Part shown: positions 33,682-43,077 of the stretch, one piece after another
How the letters are laid out: every line of letters starts with the position of its first letter
Position numbering within the stretch: position 1 is the stretch's first letter
Assembly: GCF_024399315.1 (NCBI RefSeq)
Contig: NZ_CP075170.1
Coordinates: 2,976,001-3,040,000 of the forward strand
Reading direction: 5' to 3'
DNA from: Chryseobacterium sp. MA9
Lineage (GTDB): Bacteria; Bacteroidota; Bacteroidia; Flavobacteriales; Weeksellaceae
Length of the DNA stretch: 64,000 nt
Notes under the pieces: generated by a model
What the model saw: only the letters and a program-made list of their open reading frames with translations
Databases searched by the model: none
What the model was told of the DNA's origin: nothing
Program-made: the position numbers and the translations under genes

Positions 33682-36594
33682 TTAATACCCGAAGATCTCT
33701 TCAAGAGATACTTCATTAAATTCTCCCATTTTGTTGATAGATTCCATATTCAGGTTTTCTTTCTTACCAATGATGGCGGTATTGTATTGTACAGGCTTCA
33801 CCTCAGTATTATAGAATCCTGTAAGCTGTGGCAATGTCAATCCCTGAATTTCAGCGTAAACATCTTTTCTAAGATCATAGTCAACCCCTAATTTTTTCAA
33901 GGCTAACTGATTGAAGAAAATATTCGTTCTGTTGATTCTGTTGGAAGCGATCTGTTTTAACGCAGAACCTCTTGCATTTTCAAACTGAGCAGGGATTTGT
34001 GGTAAAGATACCATCAGATCATTCATAGCATTTACAGCTAAAGGAAGCTTGTTTGACTGTGTTCCGATATAGTTCGTCACATAGTTTGCTTTACCTTTTT
34101 CCGAAGCATTAGCATAAGAAACATAAGCTGTATAAGCCAATGATTTACTTTCCCTGATTTCCTGGAAAACGATAGAAGATAGTCCTCTTCCGAAGTATTC
34201 ATTGAAAACATTTGCTTTCCCGAAATTACCAAGGTTTACTGTATTGGCTTTTGCTACTTTAGACATTTCCATTTGTACCATATCATAATTCGTAAAGTAT
34301 ACCTTTCCTTCAGCAGCCGGTTCAGCATATTCTTTTGCCTGTGATGGCTGAAGGCTTGTATTGATGATAAAAGGCTTCACAGCTTTTTCCAAACCTGCCT
34401 GATCCTGCCCGTAAAGAAGCACCTGATAAGGATATTGGTTCAGCGTTTTCACTTTCTTCATTAATTCTACAGCATCAATGCTCTCAAGACGTTCTTTGGA
34501 AACAATGTCCGTCATTCTGGAATTTTTACCATATTTAGCATAGTTTGAAAGAGCAGCCATAATTCTCACTTTATCTTTCTTAGCTGCAGCTCTTGATTCC
34601 AGGATTGTTTTTACCGTTTGAGCATAAATCGCTTTATCAGCTTTTACATTCGTCATCCAGTGGTTCATCAGCTCTGCACCTTTCTTCATATTGCTTTCAA
34701 GACCACTTAATGTAATGATCATCTGATCGTTAGAAGTTCTCAGACTGTAGCTGATTCCCAACTTATAAAATTCTTCTTTCAGCTGTTCCGGAGTATATTT
34801 ATCCGTTCCAAGATATTCAAAAAGAGTTCCTGCAATAGAAAGTTCTTTATCATTATCTGTTCCGAAAGGGAAAATATAGCTTATCTGAGCGATCTCATTA
34901 TACTTGTTCTTCACAAAGCTTACCGTCTTATCTTTGATTTTTGAAGTCTGAATAGCTGTTTTAAAATCAATAAATTCAGGCTTGATTTCCGGTACTTTTG
35001 TATTCAGAATGTCTTTAAGGAAAGGAGACTGAGCTTCTCTGTTCAGCTTAATAGGTGTAATTCCCGGATTCTGTACACGGACAAGCTTGTCATTCACGCC
35101 TTTTTCTTTATAAATAACAACATAATTGTCTTTATAGAAATCGTTGGCAAACTTCACTACATCAGCTTTTGTGATCTTGTCATACTGATTGATCTCATCC
35201 AGCTCCTGCTCCCACGTTCTTACGTTGATATAAGAATCATACAATTCGGTAGCTAATCCGTCAGCAGTTTCCCAGCTTTTCATACGCTGAACTTTTTTAT
35301 CATTTACGATAGCTTTCAGCATCCAGTCCGGGAACTGTCCTTTTTTCACAAGGTCAAGCTGATCCATCAGAAGTTTTTTAGCTTCATCAAAGCTTTGTCC
35401 TTCTTTAGGAGTTACTACCAATCCAAATGTACCATACATTTTGTAAGGAGACTCATATGCTCCTGCTCCAAGAGTTTTTTGCTTTTGGTTGATATTAAGG
35501 TCAATTAATCCCGCATCTCCTCTGTTGCTTAAGATTTCAGATACTACATCTGCTAATCTTGCTTCCTGCGTTCCATAAGAATCTGTTCTCCATGCAATCG
35601 TCATTCTTGGCGTAGTAGGGCTTTTTACAGTTCTTGTAACAATGCTGGTCATTGGCTCTTCAGTAACCATCTTTTTCATTGGAAGTTCTTTGTACTTGAA
35701 TGCACCAAAATACTGATCAACTAATTTTATAGTTTTATCATAATCCAGATCTCCAACCAATACTACAGCCATATTGTTAGGCACATAGTACGTATCAAAA
35801 TACCTGTGGATTGCTTCCATAGAAGGGCTCTTCAAATGTTCTGAAGTACCTATTGTTGTCTGTTGTCCGTTCGGATGTTTTGGGAAAAGGGCCTGCATCA
35901 ATGAATAGAATACAAGACGGCTGTCATTATCCTGCGCTCTGTTGTATTCTTCATATACCGCTTCAAGCTCTGTATGGAAAAGACGTAATACCAACTCTGA
36001 AAAACGTTCTTTCTCCACTCTTAACCATTTTTCTAATTCGTTAGAAGGGATATTGTTTTTATAAACCGTTTCATCCAGCGATGTATGAGCATTCGTTCCT
36101 GTAGCTCCTAACGAAGAAATAGCTTTATCATATTCATTAGCAATGGCATATTTGGAGGCTTCCTGGGAAACTTCATCAATTTTTTTATAAAGTTCTTTCT
36201 TTTTTTCAGGATCTTTTTCTGCTTTATGCTGTTCATAAAGGTCAGAAATCTGCTGTAGTAAAACTTTTTCTTTTGCCCAGTCCTGAGTTCCCAGATGTGA
36301 GGTTCCTTTGAAAACCATATGCTCCAGGTAGTGAGCTAATCCTGTGTTGTCACTTGGGTCGTTATTAGATCCTGTTCTTACAGGAATGTAAGTCTGAATT
36401 CTCGGGGCATCATCATTTTTTGCCAGATAAACCTTTAAACCGTTTTTCAGTGTATATACACGTACACCGGCCTGATCGTTCTTTACAGTTTCATAAGCGT
36501 ACCCTTGAGCGTCTGTGAGCTTTTGGGTCTCAAATTTCTGTGCCATTGCGCTGATCATACAGAAAAGCGAAACAGAAATAAAAAACTTTTTCAT
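33682..36594 (-). CDS. M16-family zinc metallopeptidase, secreted
   Basis: 970 residues. Signal peptide MKKFFISVSLFCMISAMAQ. The inverted zinc motif HYLEH (88-92) lies in GLAHYLEHMVFKGTSHLG, with the downstream Glu in ELEAVYEEYNRAQDN. Four M16 subdomains (two about 45-500, two about 540-960) make the full clamshell of an insulinase/pitrilysin-type enzyme. It degrades peptides in the periplasm or beyond. No T9SS sorting domain is seen. It is encoded opposite to the flexirubin genes that flank it, with its own terminator, so it is probably a passenger in the locus. Confidence 0.9.
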   Translation of the reverse strand: MKKFFISVSLFCMISAMAQKFETQKLTDAQGYAYETVKNDQAGVRVYTLKNGLKVYLAKNDDAPRIQTYIPVRTGSNNDPSDNTGLAHYLEHMVFKGTSHLGTQDWAKEKVLLQQISDLYEQHKAEKDPEKKKELYKKIDEVSQEASKYAIANEYDKAISSLGATGTNAHTSLDETVYKNNIPSNELEKWLRVEKERFSELVLRLFHTELEAVYEEYNRAQDNDSRLVFYSLMQALFPKHPNGQQTTIGTSEHLKSPSMEAIHRYFDTYYVPNNMAVVLVGDLDYDKTIKLVDQYFGAFKYKELPMKKMVTEEPMTSIVTRTVKSPTTPRMTIAWRTDSYGTQEARLADVVSEILSNRGDAGLIDLNINQKQKTLGAGAYESPYKMYGTFGLVVTPKEGQSFDEAKKLLMDQLDLVKKGQFPDWMLKAIVNDKKVQRMKSWETADGLATELYDSYINVRTWEQELDEINQYDKITKADVVKFANDFYKDNYVVIYKEKGVNDKLVRVQNPGITPIKLNREAQSPFLKDILNTKVPEIKPEFIDFKTAIQTSKIKDKTVSFVKNKYNEIAQISYIFPFGTDNDKELSIAGTLFEYLGTDKYTPEQLKEEFYKLGISYSLRTSNDQMIITLSGLESNMKKGAELMNHWMTNVKADKAIYAQTVKTILESRAAAKKDKVRIMAALSNYAKYGKNSRMTDIVSKERLESIDAVELMKKVKTLNQYPYQVLLYGQDQAGLEKAVKPFIINTSLQPSQAKEYAEPAAEGKVYFTNYDMVQMEMSKVAKANTVNLGNFGKANVFNEYFGRGLSSIVFQEIRESKSLAYTAYVSYANASEKGKANYVTNYIGTQSNKLPLAVNAMNDLMVSLPQIPAQFENARGSALKQIASNRINRTNIFFNQLALKKLGVDYDLRKDVYAEIQGLTLPQLTGFYNTEVKPVQYNTAIIGKKENLNMESINKMGEFNEVSLEEIFGY

Positions 36595-36953
36595 AGTAGT
36601 TATTTAATAATTATTTTTCAATCCAAATTTCAAAACATTAGTCTTATTTATACAGACACTTGTTACAAGAGAACCGTTACAAGTGGAAATAATAAATCTT
36701 ATGAGATTAGTTAAAGATTATTTTATATTTGATTAGTTAAAGACTTCTGTCCAAATGGGGGAAAATAAAAATCTTGTTATTATGATTTCGGAGATTTATT
36801 GATGATACAACCTCTATTCCACTACAATAACTCCCTCAGATTTAATATGATTTACATATAATGTATTTTCACTATTTTAGCCACCTGATTAAAAGAATCA
36901 AAACCAGGTGAACATTATCTCATCTGGAATCTAAAAAAATGAACATTATTTAG
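36595..36953. other. 359-bp divergent intergenic region with several direct repeats
   Basis: No credible gene. It contains GTTACAAG at 36662-36669 and 36676-36683; GATTAGTTAAAGA at 36705-36717 and 36731-36743; a hairpin CACCTG / CAGGTG near 36882-36909; and TGAACATTAT at 36909-36918 and 36940-36949. A five-codon ATG...TAG frame (36939-36953) abuts the next ATG. It should hold promoters for the M16 gene and for the second flexirubin transcript. Confidence 0.55.
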
Positions 36954-37358
36954 ATGAAAAAACAAGACCTGCCTCAAGACGAAAGTAACCTGAAATCCGC
37001 CAACATGACAGAAGTTCTGTATGTGACGGATGAGAACGACAACTACACGACAGCAAACAGTACGGGCTGGGATGCCAAGAAAGCTGCTCTGGACGAATCT
37101 ATGGAACTTATTCATGAGAGAATTGAGGAAGCAAAACAAAATGTTGCCAATAATACGGTAAGTCCCATTGTTTATTTCATGGAACTGAACAAAATGGATC
37201 TGGGTGTACTTGCTTCTTATGTAGGCATGTGGCAATGGAGGGTAAAAAGGCATTTTAAACCAAAAACATTCAAAACACTAAGCGAAAATGCACTGAAAAA
37301 ATATGCCGATGCATTCGGAATTTCAGTGGATGAATTAAAAAACTTCAACGGAAAATAA
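36954..37358 (+). CDS. Small HTH-like protein heading the second flexirubin transcript
   Basis: 134 residues, not firmly recognised. The N-terminus is acidic and helical (KKAALDESMELIHERIEEAK). The C-terminal ~60 residues (MDLGVLASYVGMWQWRVKRH, then LKKYADAFGISVDELKNFNG) follow the five-helix pattern of XRE-type HTH domains, with the typical ending of a helix followed by FGISVDEL. It could regulate the flexirubin genes. It is also plausible that it is a structural partner of the BtrH protein 59 nt downstream. An alternative start is the internal Met at residue 18. No transport or catalytic motif. Confidence 0.6.
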   Translation: MKKQDLPQDESNLKSANMTEVLYVTDENDNYTTANSTGWDAKKAALDESMELIHERIEEAKQNVANNTVSPIVYFMELNKMDLGVLASYVGMWQWRVKRHFKPKTFKTLSENALKKYADAFGISVDELKNFNGK

Positions 37359-37417
37359 ATGAAATGAGGCAATATAAAGCCTGTTCCATTTGACCAATGA
37401 AAAGATACAATCAGCAA

Positions 37418-38413
37418 ATGAAATTAAACTTTGAACACCATCAGACTGCGCATTGCGAAAACGGTGTTGCTTCTAATCTACTGCTTAATAAGGGACTGAA
37501 ACTAAGCGAGCCTATGATCTTCGGGATCGGTTCCGGGCTGTTTTTTGTCTATCTTCCCTTTTTAAAGGTGAATTTTGCTCCGGGCTTCAGCTATCGTCCG
37601 ATGCCGGGTGCTATTTTCAGTAAAGCAGCCAAAAGATTAGGAATTAAAATCAAAAGAGAAAAATTCTCAAACCCTAAAGACGCCCAAAAAGCTCTTGAAA
37701 GAAATCTGGAACAAAATATCCCTACTGGACTTCAGGTGGGAGTTTTCAACCTTACCTATTTCCCTGAAGAATATAAATTCCACTTCAATGCCCACAACCT
37801 TGTGGTCTATGGAAAAGAAGACGGAAAATTCCTTATCAGTGACCCGGTAATGGATTATACAACCTCCCTTTCTGAAGCGGAACTGGAAAAAGTAAGATAT
37901 GCAAAAGGAGCACTTCCTCCAAAAGGACATATGTATTACCCTATTTATGTTCCTGAAAATGTGAACCTAGAAGAAGCCATCAAAAAAGGAATTAAAGATA
38001 CCTGCAAAAATATGCTGGCGCCTGTACCGCTTATCGGAGTTAAGGCCATGAGATGGGTAGCCAAAAGCATCCCAAAATGGGCCGAAAAGAAGGGAACAAA
38101 AGTAACTAACCATTATTTGGGACAGCTGATTAGAATGCAGGAAGAAATCGGGACCGGAGGCGGAGGGTTCAGATTTATTTATGGTGCATTTCTTCAGGAA
38201 GCGGCTGTCATTCTTAAAAATGATGAGCTTAAGGAATTATCAAAAGAAATTACTTCTATTGGTGACCTTTGGAGAGATTTTGCTGTAGATATTGCCCGTG
38301 TTTATAAAAACAGAAACTCAAAAAGCAATATCTATAACGAACTTTCAAAAACAATGCTGCACATTGCAGATTTGGAAGAAGCTTTCTATAAAAAACTGAG
38401 AAAAGCGATCTGA
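37418..38413 (+). CDS. BtrH N-terminal/DUF4872-type acyltransferase
   Basis: 331 residues from the ATG at 37418 (MKLNFEHHQTAHCENGVASN); an in-frame Met lies at 37397. The Cys in TAHCENGVASNLL and the layout FGIGSGLFFVYLPFL are the BtrH_N signature. The second half (MLAPVPLIGVKAMRWVAKSI, then RMQEEIGTGGGGFRFIYGAF) is DUF4872-like. BtrH transfers an acyl group from an ACP to an aminoglycoside in butirosin synthesis. By analogy this enzyme could move an ACP-bound acyl chain, for instance the aryl polyene, onto an acceptor. It lies directly before an ABC transporter (1 nt gap to the ATPase), as in other flexirubin loci. Confidence 0.75.
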   Translation: MKLNFEHHQTAHCENGVASNLLLNKGLKLSEPMIFGIGSGLFFVYLPFLKVNFAPGFSYRPMPGAIFSKAAKRLGIKIKREKFSNPKDAQKALERNLEQNIPTGLQVGVFNLTYFPEEYKFHFNAHNLVVYGKEDGKFLISDPVMDYTTSLSEAELEKVRYAKGALPPKGHMYYPIYVPENVNLEEAIKKGIKDTCKNMLAPVPLIGVKAMRWVAKSIPKWAEKKGTKVTNHYLGQLIRMQEEIGTGGGGFRFIYGAFLQEAAVILKNDELKELSKEITSIGDLWRDFAVDIARVYKNRNSKSNIYNELSKTMLHIADLEEAFYKKLRKAI

Positions 38414-38414
38414 T

Positions 38415-39173
38415 ATGGCAGAAAATATGATTGAGATCAAAAACTTATATAAGAAATACAAAAATTCTGATGAGTTTTCTGTAAATGATATCTCTTTGAA
38501 TATCAGCAAAAATGAAATTTATGGAATTCTCGGACCTAACGGAGCTGGAAAAACGACTTTGATTTCTATGCTTTCAGGACTGATAAAACCTACTTCAGGA
38601 CAATTTATGATCAATGGTCTATCTCCACATTCAGATGGATTCAAAATAAGACAGATTATCGGAATTGTTCCACAGGAATATGCGTTATATCCAACACTTA
38701 CCGCTAAGGAAAACCTTATGTTTTTTGGAAGTCTGTATGGCTTAAAGCACAACCATCTTAAAAAAGTGATTGATGAATCTCTGGAAATCATGGGGCTTTC
38801 AAAATTTGCCAACAAACAGGTAGGACAATTTTCAGGAGGAATGAAACGCCGCTGCAATCTCATCGCCGGAACTCTTCACAATCCTAAAGTTTTATTCCTG
38901 GATGAACCAACTGTAGGTGTTGATGTTCAATCTAAAAAAGCAATTATTGACTACCTTCTGGATTTAAATAAACAGGGAACCTGTATTATTTATACATCTC
39001 ACCACCTGTCAGAAGCTGAAGAATTCTGCACAAAAATTGCCATTATTGACCATGGAAAAATTCATGCAGTAGGAACACCTGAAGAACTGGTGAACAGAGT
39101 AGCAAGCGCTGAAAACCTTGAAGATGTTTTCATTTCATTAACCGGAAAAGAACTAAGAGATGTTGTTGTATAA
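38415..39173 (+). CDS. ABC transporter ATP-binding protein
   Basis: 252 residues. Walker A GPNGAGKTTLISMLSG, Q-loop GIVPQEYALYP, signature FSGGMKRRCNLIAG, Walker B KVLFLDEPTVGVD and the switch His in YTSHHLSEAEE. It is typical of export ATPases of the ABC-2 type (DrrA/NatA-like). It overlaps the permease gene by 14 nt, so the two form one transporter. In the context of BtrH and the ketosynthases, export of the pigment or a precursor is likely. Confidence 0.93.
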   Translation: MAENMIEIKNLYKKYKNSDEFSVNDISLNISKNEIYGILGPNGAGKTTLISMLSGLIKPTSGQFMINGLSPHSDGFKIRQIIGIVPQEYALYPTLTAKENLMFFGSLYGLKHNHLKKVIDESLEIMGLSKFANKQVGQFSGGMKRRCNLIAGTLHNPKVLFLDEPTVGVDVQSKKAIIDYLLDLNKQGTCIIYTSHHLSEAEEFCTKIAIIDHGKIHAVGTPEELVNRVASAENLEDVFISLTGKELRDVVV

Positions 39174-40428
39174 ACTGTGGAGAAGTTTTATTAAGGAAAT
39201 TCTTCTGCTGAAAAGAGATATCGGAGGTATTGTCATCATCTTTGTGATGCCGCTGCTTCTGATTGTAACGATTACCCTTATTCAGGATTCTACCTTTAAA
39301 AATCTTGAAGGATCAAAGATTCCGATTATTTTTATTGATCAGGATAAATCTGAAGTTTCAAAAAACATAAAGGCAGAGCTTGAAAACAGCAAAACCTTCC
39401 AGCTGCTGACCAATTTCAATGAAAAATCCGCTCAGGATGCTGTTTTCTCTGGAGATTATCAGATGGCGATTGTCATTCCGGAAAATTTAACGAAAGATTT
39501 AAATTCCAATATTGATTCTAAAGTTCAGACCATTGTAAGTTCATTTGGACTGGAAGGGGATTCTGCAAAAGTAAAAACAGAAGCTCCTAAAACGAAAGAA
39601 ATTCACTTATACTTTGATCCTGCCACCAATGCAGGGTTCAAAAACTCCGTGATGAACTCTGTCAATAAAATGGTTTTTGAGATTGAAAATAAAAAGATCT
39701 ATAAAGCATTCCAGGATCAGCTGGGAACTACTGAGAATCTTGACGAAAATAAAAACCTAATCAGCTTTAAAGAAATCACGCCCAAGAAAGGAAAAATGGA
39801 TGTAATGCCGAATTCTGTTCAGCACAACGTTCCTGCATGGACTCTTTTTGCCATCTTCTTTATTGTAGTTCCTTTATCTATTAATCTGGTAAAAGAAAAA
39901 AGCCAGGGAACGAGTGTAAGAGCAAGAATAAGCCCTACACCCTATTTTGTACATATTTTAGGAAAAACATTTACCTACCTTATCATCTGTATCATTCAGT
40001 TTTTACTGATGGTTGCCGTAGGAATTTATCTTTTCCCTTATATGGACCTTCCGGCTTTTGATGTATCCGGAAAAATGTTCCAGCTTGTGACAGTAACACT
40101 TTTTGCAGGTTTGGCAGCTATTGGATTTGGAGTTTTATTGGGAACTATTGCCAATACACAAGAGCAGTCTGCCCCATTTGGAGCAACTTCTGTTGTGGTT
40201 TTGGCAGCTATCGGCGGAATCTGGGTTCCTGTATTTTTAATGCCGGAGTTCATGCAGACCGTGGCAAAATTCTCTCCTATGAACTGGGGACTGAATGCCT
40301 ATTATGATATTATTTTAAGAAATAGCGGAATTGGCGGAATTGCCAAAGAATTGATTTTACTTTTCCTTTTCTATATTGCCACCGTAGCCATTTCTATTTT
40401 TTACGAAAGAAAACTCCAAAATATTTAA
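39160..40428 (+). CDS. ABC-2 type transporter permease
   Basis: 422 residues. One N-terminal membrane segment (IVIIFVMPLLLIVTITLI), a large extracytoplasmic domain (about 40-210) and five C-terminal segments, one holding NLVKEKSQGTSVRARISPTP, the ABC-2 coupling region. SPMNWGLNAYYDIILRNSG near the end is also family-typical. Partner of the ATPase that overlaps its start. Probable pigment exporter; the substrate is inferred from context. Confidence 0.9.
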   Translation: MLLYKLWRSFIKEILLLKRDIGGIVIIFVMPLLLIVTITLIQDSTFKNLEGSKIPIIFIDQDKSEVSKNIKAELENSKTFQLLTNFNEKSAQDAVFSGDYQMAIVIPENLTKDLNSNIDSKVQTIVSSFGLEGDSAKVKTEAPKTKEIHLYFDPATNAGFKNSVMNSVNKMVFEIENKKIYKAFQDQLGTTENLDENKNLISFKEITPKKGKMDVMPNSVQHNVPAWTLFAIFFIVVPLSINLVKEKSQGTSVRARISPTPYFVHILGKTFTYLIICIIQFLLMVAVGIYLFPYMDLPAFDVSGKMFQLVTVTLFAGLAAIGFGVLLGTIANTQEQSAPFGATSVVVLAAIGGIWVPVFLMPEFMQTVAKFSPMNWGLNAYYDIILRNSGIGGIAKELILLFLFYIATVAISIFYERKLQNI

Positions 40429-40504
40429 TTTATTTTTATGTCAAATATTACCAGGAGTTTCCTGAAGTCCAAACAAAACAATAAAAATTCCGGAAGAAAA
40501 CAAA

Positions 40505-40933
40505 ATGCAGTCTAAAGAAAATATATTAACCTGTACTGAAGAAGTAAGAGTACGATTCAATGAGACAGATCCGCTGGGAATTGTCTGGCATGGGCATTAT
40601 ATCGTATATTTTGAAGACGGAAGAGAAGCTTTTGGCCGTGAGCATGGCCTCACTTACCTTGACATTCAGAATGCAGGATATGTGACGCCGATTGTAAAAA
40701 GTACCTGCGAACATTTTCTTCCTTTAAAATATGGGGAAACTTTCAGGATTGTTACGACTTATGTAAATTCAATATCTGCCAAACTGATATATAGATATGA
40801 AATCTTCAACAACGAAGATCAATTGGTATGCAGTGGTGAAACAATTCAGGTATTTCTGGACAGTAACGGAAGCTTATGCCTGTACAATCCAGAATTTTTT
40901 CAAAACTGGAAAGATAAAATGGGATTATCATGA
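40505..40933 (+). CDS. Acyl-CoA/ACP thioesterase, 4HBT hotdog family
   Basis: 142 residues. VRVRFNETDPLGIVWHGHYI is the YbgC-type signature, with Asp in NETDPLGIVWHG. It probably releases or edits acyl chains on ACP during polyene assembly; thioesterases of this type occur in aryl polyene clusters. Its stop overlaps the start of the next ketosynthase (ATGA at 40930-40933), so it is translationally coupled. Distinct from the hotdog at 701, which lies outside the locus. Confidence 0.85.
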   Translation: MQSKENILTCTEEVRVRFNETDPLGIVWHGHYIVYFEDGREAFGREHGLTYLDIQNAGYVTPIVKSTCEHFLPLKYGETFRIVTTYVNSISAKLIYRYEIFNNEDQLVCSGETIQVFLDSNGSLCLYNPEFFQNWKDKMGLS

Positions 40934-42087
40934 AGAAGGAAATTTATATCACAGACTACAATTGTGTAACTCCGTTGGCCTTTAATGTTGACTCCAACTG
41001 GAACGCCCTTTTAGAAGGAAAATCAGGAGTTGCTTTACATAAAATTATAGACAATCAGGAAGCTTTTTATGCTTCCATGATTGATTCTCAAAAACTGGAT
41101 GAAGAATTCAACAGATTCTTTACTCAGAATACTATTAATTTTACAAGACTGGAGAAGATGCTTCTTTTAAGCTTACAGCCTCTTACTGAAAAACATGCCC
41201 TATCAGAAGACACAGCTCTTATCCTTTCAACAACAAAAGGAAACATAAGTCTTTTAAAAAACCAATCTGAATTACCAGAAGGCGTTTATCTATCAAAATT
41301 AGCACAGAAAATAGCAGACTTCTTTGGATTCAAAACAAAGCCTATCGTTGTTTCCAATGCCTGTGTTTCGGGAGTAATGGCCATTTCTGTTGCCAAAAAT
41401 ATGATTCAGGCAGGAAGATATAAAGACGCCTTTATCATTGCAGGTGATGAACTTTCTGAATTTGTTATTTCAGGATTCAATTCATTTCAGGCAATAGGAT
41501 CAGGACCATGTAAGCCTTATGATAAAAACAGGGACGGAATCAACATTGGTGAAGCCGCATCTGCTGTCTATATGACTAGCTGTCATTCTGACGAAGAAAG
41601 AATCTCAGAAAACGAAAAATTCAGATTTAAAGTTCTGGGAGATTCTGCCGTAAATGATGCCAACCACATTTCCGGACCTTCAAGAACAGGAGACGGTTTA
41701 TATGCCAGTATCAGAAATGCAATGGCAGAAGCGAAGGTTTTTCCGGAACAAATCGATTTTATTTCTGCCCATGGAACGGCCACTTTATATAACGACGAAA
41801 TGGAAGCTATTGCCTTCAACAGAATGGGTCTTCAGAATATTCCGCTCAACAGTATGAAAGGATATTATGGCCATTGCCTTGGTGCATCCGGACTTCTTGA
41901 AAGTATTATTTCTATGGAAAGTGCTCTTCACAGCACTCTGCTTCCTTCAAAGAATTTTGAAGAAATAGGAGTAACCCAGCCTTTGAATATCATCAAAGAA
42001 AATCAAACTGCTAATATTAAATATATTCTAAAAACCGCTTCAGGTTTCGGCGGATGTAATGCAGCTGTTGTGCTGGAAAAATGTTAA
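40930..42087 (+). CDS. Beta-ketoacyl-ACP synthase, KAS I/II-like
   Basis: 385 residues. The active site looks complete: Cys in [19 protein letters not shown], His in [12 protein letters not shown] and His in [18 protein letters not shown]. The N-terminal half is more divergent than in housekeeping FabF. It should extend the aryl polyene by malonyl-ACP condensation. It is followed with overlap by a short ketosynthase-like gene, and two more ketosynthase genes lie 2 kb on, so the condensing enzymes may act as heterodimers (as ApeO/ApeC do in aryl polyene systems). Confidence 0.88.
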   Translation: MKKEIYITDYNCVTPLAFNVDSNWNALLEGKSGVALHKIIDNQEAFYASMIDSQKLDEEFNRFFTQNTINFTRLEKMLLLSLQPLTEKHALSEDTALILSTTKGNISLLKNQSELPEGVYLSKLAQKIADFFGFKTKPIVVSNACVSGVMAISVAKNMIQAGRYKDAFIIAGDELSEFVISGFNSFQAIGSGPCKPYDKNRDGINIGEAASAVYMTSCHSDEERISENEKFRFKVLGDSAVNDANHISGPSRTGDGLYASIRNAMAEAKVFPEQIDFISAHGTATLYNDEMEAIAFNRMGLQNIPLNSMKGYYGHCLGASGLLESIISMESALHSTLLPSKNFEEIGVTQPLNIIKENQTANIKYILKTASGFGGCNAAVVLEKC

Positions 42088-42097
42088 ACTGAATGTG

Positions 42098-42637
42098 ATG
42101 AAGAAAACAAGCACCTGTACCATAGAACATTCAAAAATAACCGTTAACGGAAATTTTATTTTTGAAAGTCAAAGCGAAATCTTTCAGGAATTTGCCAAAG
42201 AAGCTTATAAAAGCTTAGATGCCAGCTATCCTAAATTTCATAAAATGGATAATCTGAGCAAACTGGCTTTTCTTTCCGCTGAAACCATTTTGAAAGACGA
42301 AGATCACAGCAGAACAGCTATCGTTTTCGCCAACAAATCATCCAGCCTGGATACGGATTTCAAATATCAGGAAAGCATTAACGATCAGGATAATTTTTAT
42401 CCGAGTCCGGCAGTTTTTGTCTATACTTTACCCAACATCTGTGTAGGAGAAATCAGCATTAAGCACAAAATGCAGACAGAAAATGCTTTTTTTGTTTTGG
42501 ATGAATTTGACGAAAATTTTTTAAACAACTATTCTGAACAAATCCTTCTGTCCGGAAAAGCCGACAAAGTACTATGCGGCTGGGTAGAATTGTATCAGGA
42601 AAATTACAAAGCTTTTGTATATTTGCTCACATTATAA
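42098..42637 (+). CDS. Truncated ketosynthase-like protein, no catalytic residues
   Basis: 179 residues from the ATG at 42098; the reading from 42059 starts inside the previous gene. The sequence follows only the N-terminal half of a ketosynthase: [39 protein letters not shown] and [20 protein letters not shown]. The C-terminal half with both His residues is absent and no Cys sits in the TACSS position. It is too conserved in layout to be a simple decayed pseudogene; it may cap or dimerise with the upstream KS. Proteins like this recur in flexirubin loci. Confidence 0.65.
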   Translation: MKKTSTCTIEHSKITVNGNFIFESQSEIFQEFAKEAYKSLDASYPKFHKMDNLSKLAFLSAETILKDEDHSRTAIVFANKSSSLDTDFKYQESINDQDNFYPSPAVFVYTLPNICVGEISIKHKMQTENAFFVLDEFDENFLNNYSEQILLSGKADKVLCGWVELYQENYKAFVYLLTL

Positions 42638-42639
42638 TT

Positions 42640-42724
42640 TAACAATGTACCAATCTGATAATGTACCAATGCTAAAGGCAATAACAACTATTGGTAAACT
42701 GGTACATTGATATATTGTTACATT
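42640..42724. repeat. Interspersed hairpin repeat, copy A (before ACP 1)
   Basis: Imperfect inverted repeat: left arm starts TAACAATGTACCAATC, right arm is the complement of TAACAATATATCAATG. The ~33-nt arms agree at about 23 positions, with a loop of about 17 nt. Related copies lie at 43001, 58375 and 59975. Confidence 0.7.
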
Positions 42725-42736
42725 AAAATAATATTT

Positions 42737-42994
42737 ATGGAAAACTTAAAAACAGAATTGAAACACAAAATTATTGAAGTTCTTAATCTTGAAGATGTAT
42801 CTGTAGAAGAAATCAAAGATACTGATCCATTGTTCGGAGGAGGATTAGGATTAGATTCTATCGATGCTTTGGAGCTGATTGTTCTTCTTGATAAAGACTA
42901 CGGAATAAAATTAGCTGATCCTAAAAAAGGAAAGGAAATTTTCCAATCTATTGACACGATGGCAAAATTCATCGAAGACAACAGAACAAAATAA
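42737..42994 (+). CDS. Acyl carrier protein 1 of the flexirubin locus
   Basis: 85 residues from the ATG at 42737; the Met at 42707 falls inside the hairpin repeat. The phosphopantetheine Ser is Ser41 in GLGLDSIDALEL, in the standard DSL/DSI position. It is preceded by DPLFGGGLGLDS, a Gly-rich approach typical of aryl-polyene ACPs. It carries the growing acyl chain for the neighbouring KS, KR and DH. It is bracketed by two copies of the interspersed hairpin repeat and lies between the truncated KS and the next FabF-like gene. Confidence 0.9.
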   Translation: MENLKTELKHKIIEVLNLEDVSVEEIKDTDPLFGGGLGLDSIDALELIVLLDKDYGIKLADPKKGKEIFQSIDTMAKFIEDNRTK

Positions 42995-43000
42995 ATCAAT

Positions 43001-43067
43001 ATAACAATCTAACAGTGTAACAGTGTAGCAATTATCAATAATTGTTAGATTGATACATTGTTACATT
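43001..43067. repeat. Interspersed hairpin repeat, copy B (after ACP 1)
   Basis: Left arm TAACAATCTAACAGTGT and right arm complementary to TAACAATGTATCAATCT, meeting near TTATCAATAATTG. Same family as copy A. It fills nearly all of the 83 nt between ACP 1 and the following ketosynthase gene. Confidence 0.7.
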
Positions 43068-43077
43068 ATTTAATATA

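Noticed and set aside
40440..40500. Small hairpin between the ABC permease and thioesterase genes
   Set aside because: Stem of only 5 bp (CAGGA/TCCTG) without a T-run; not a convincing terminator.
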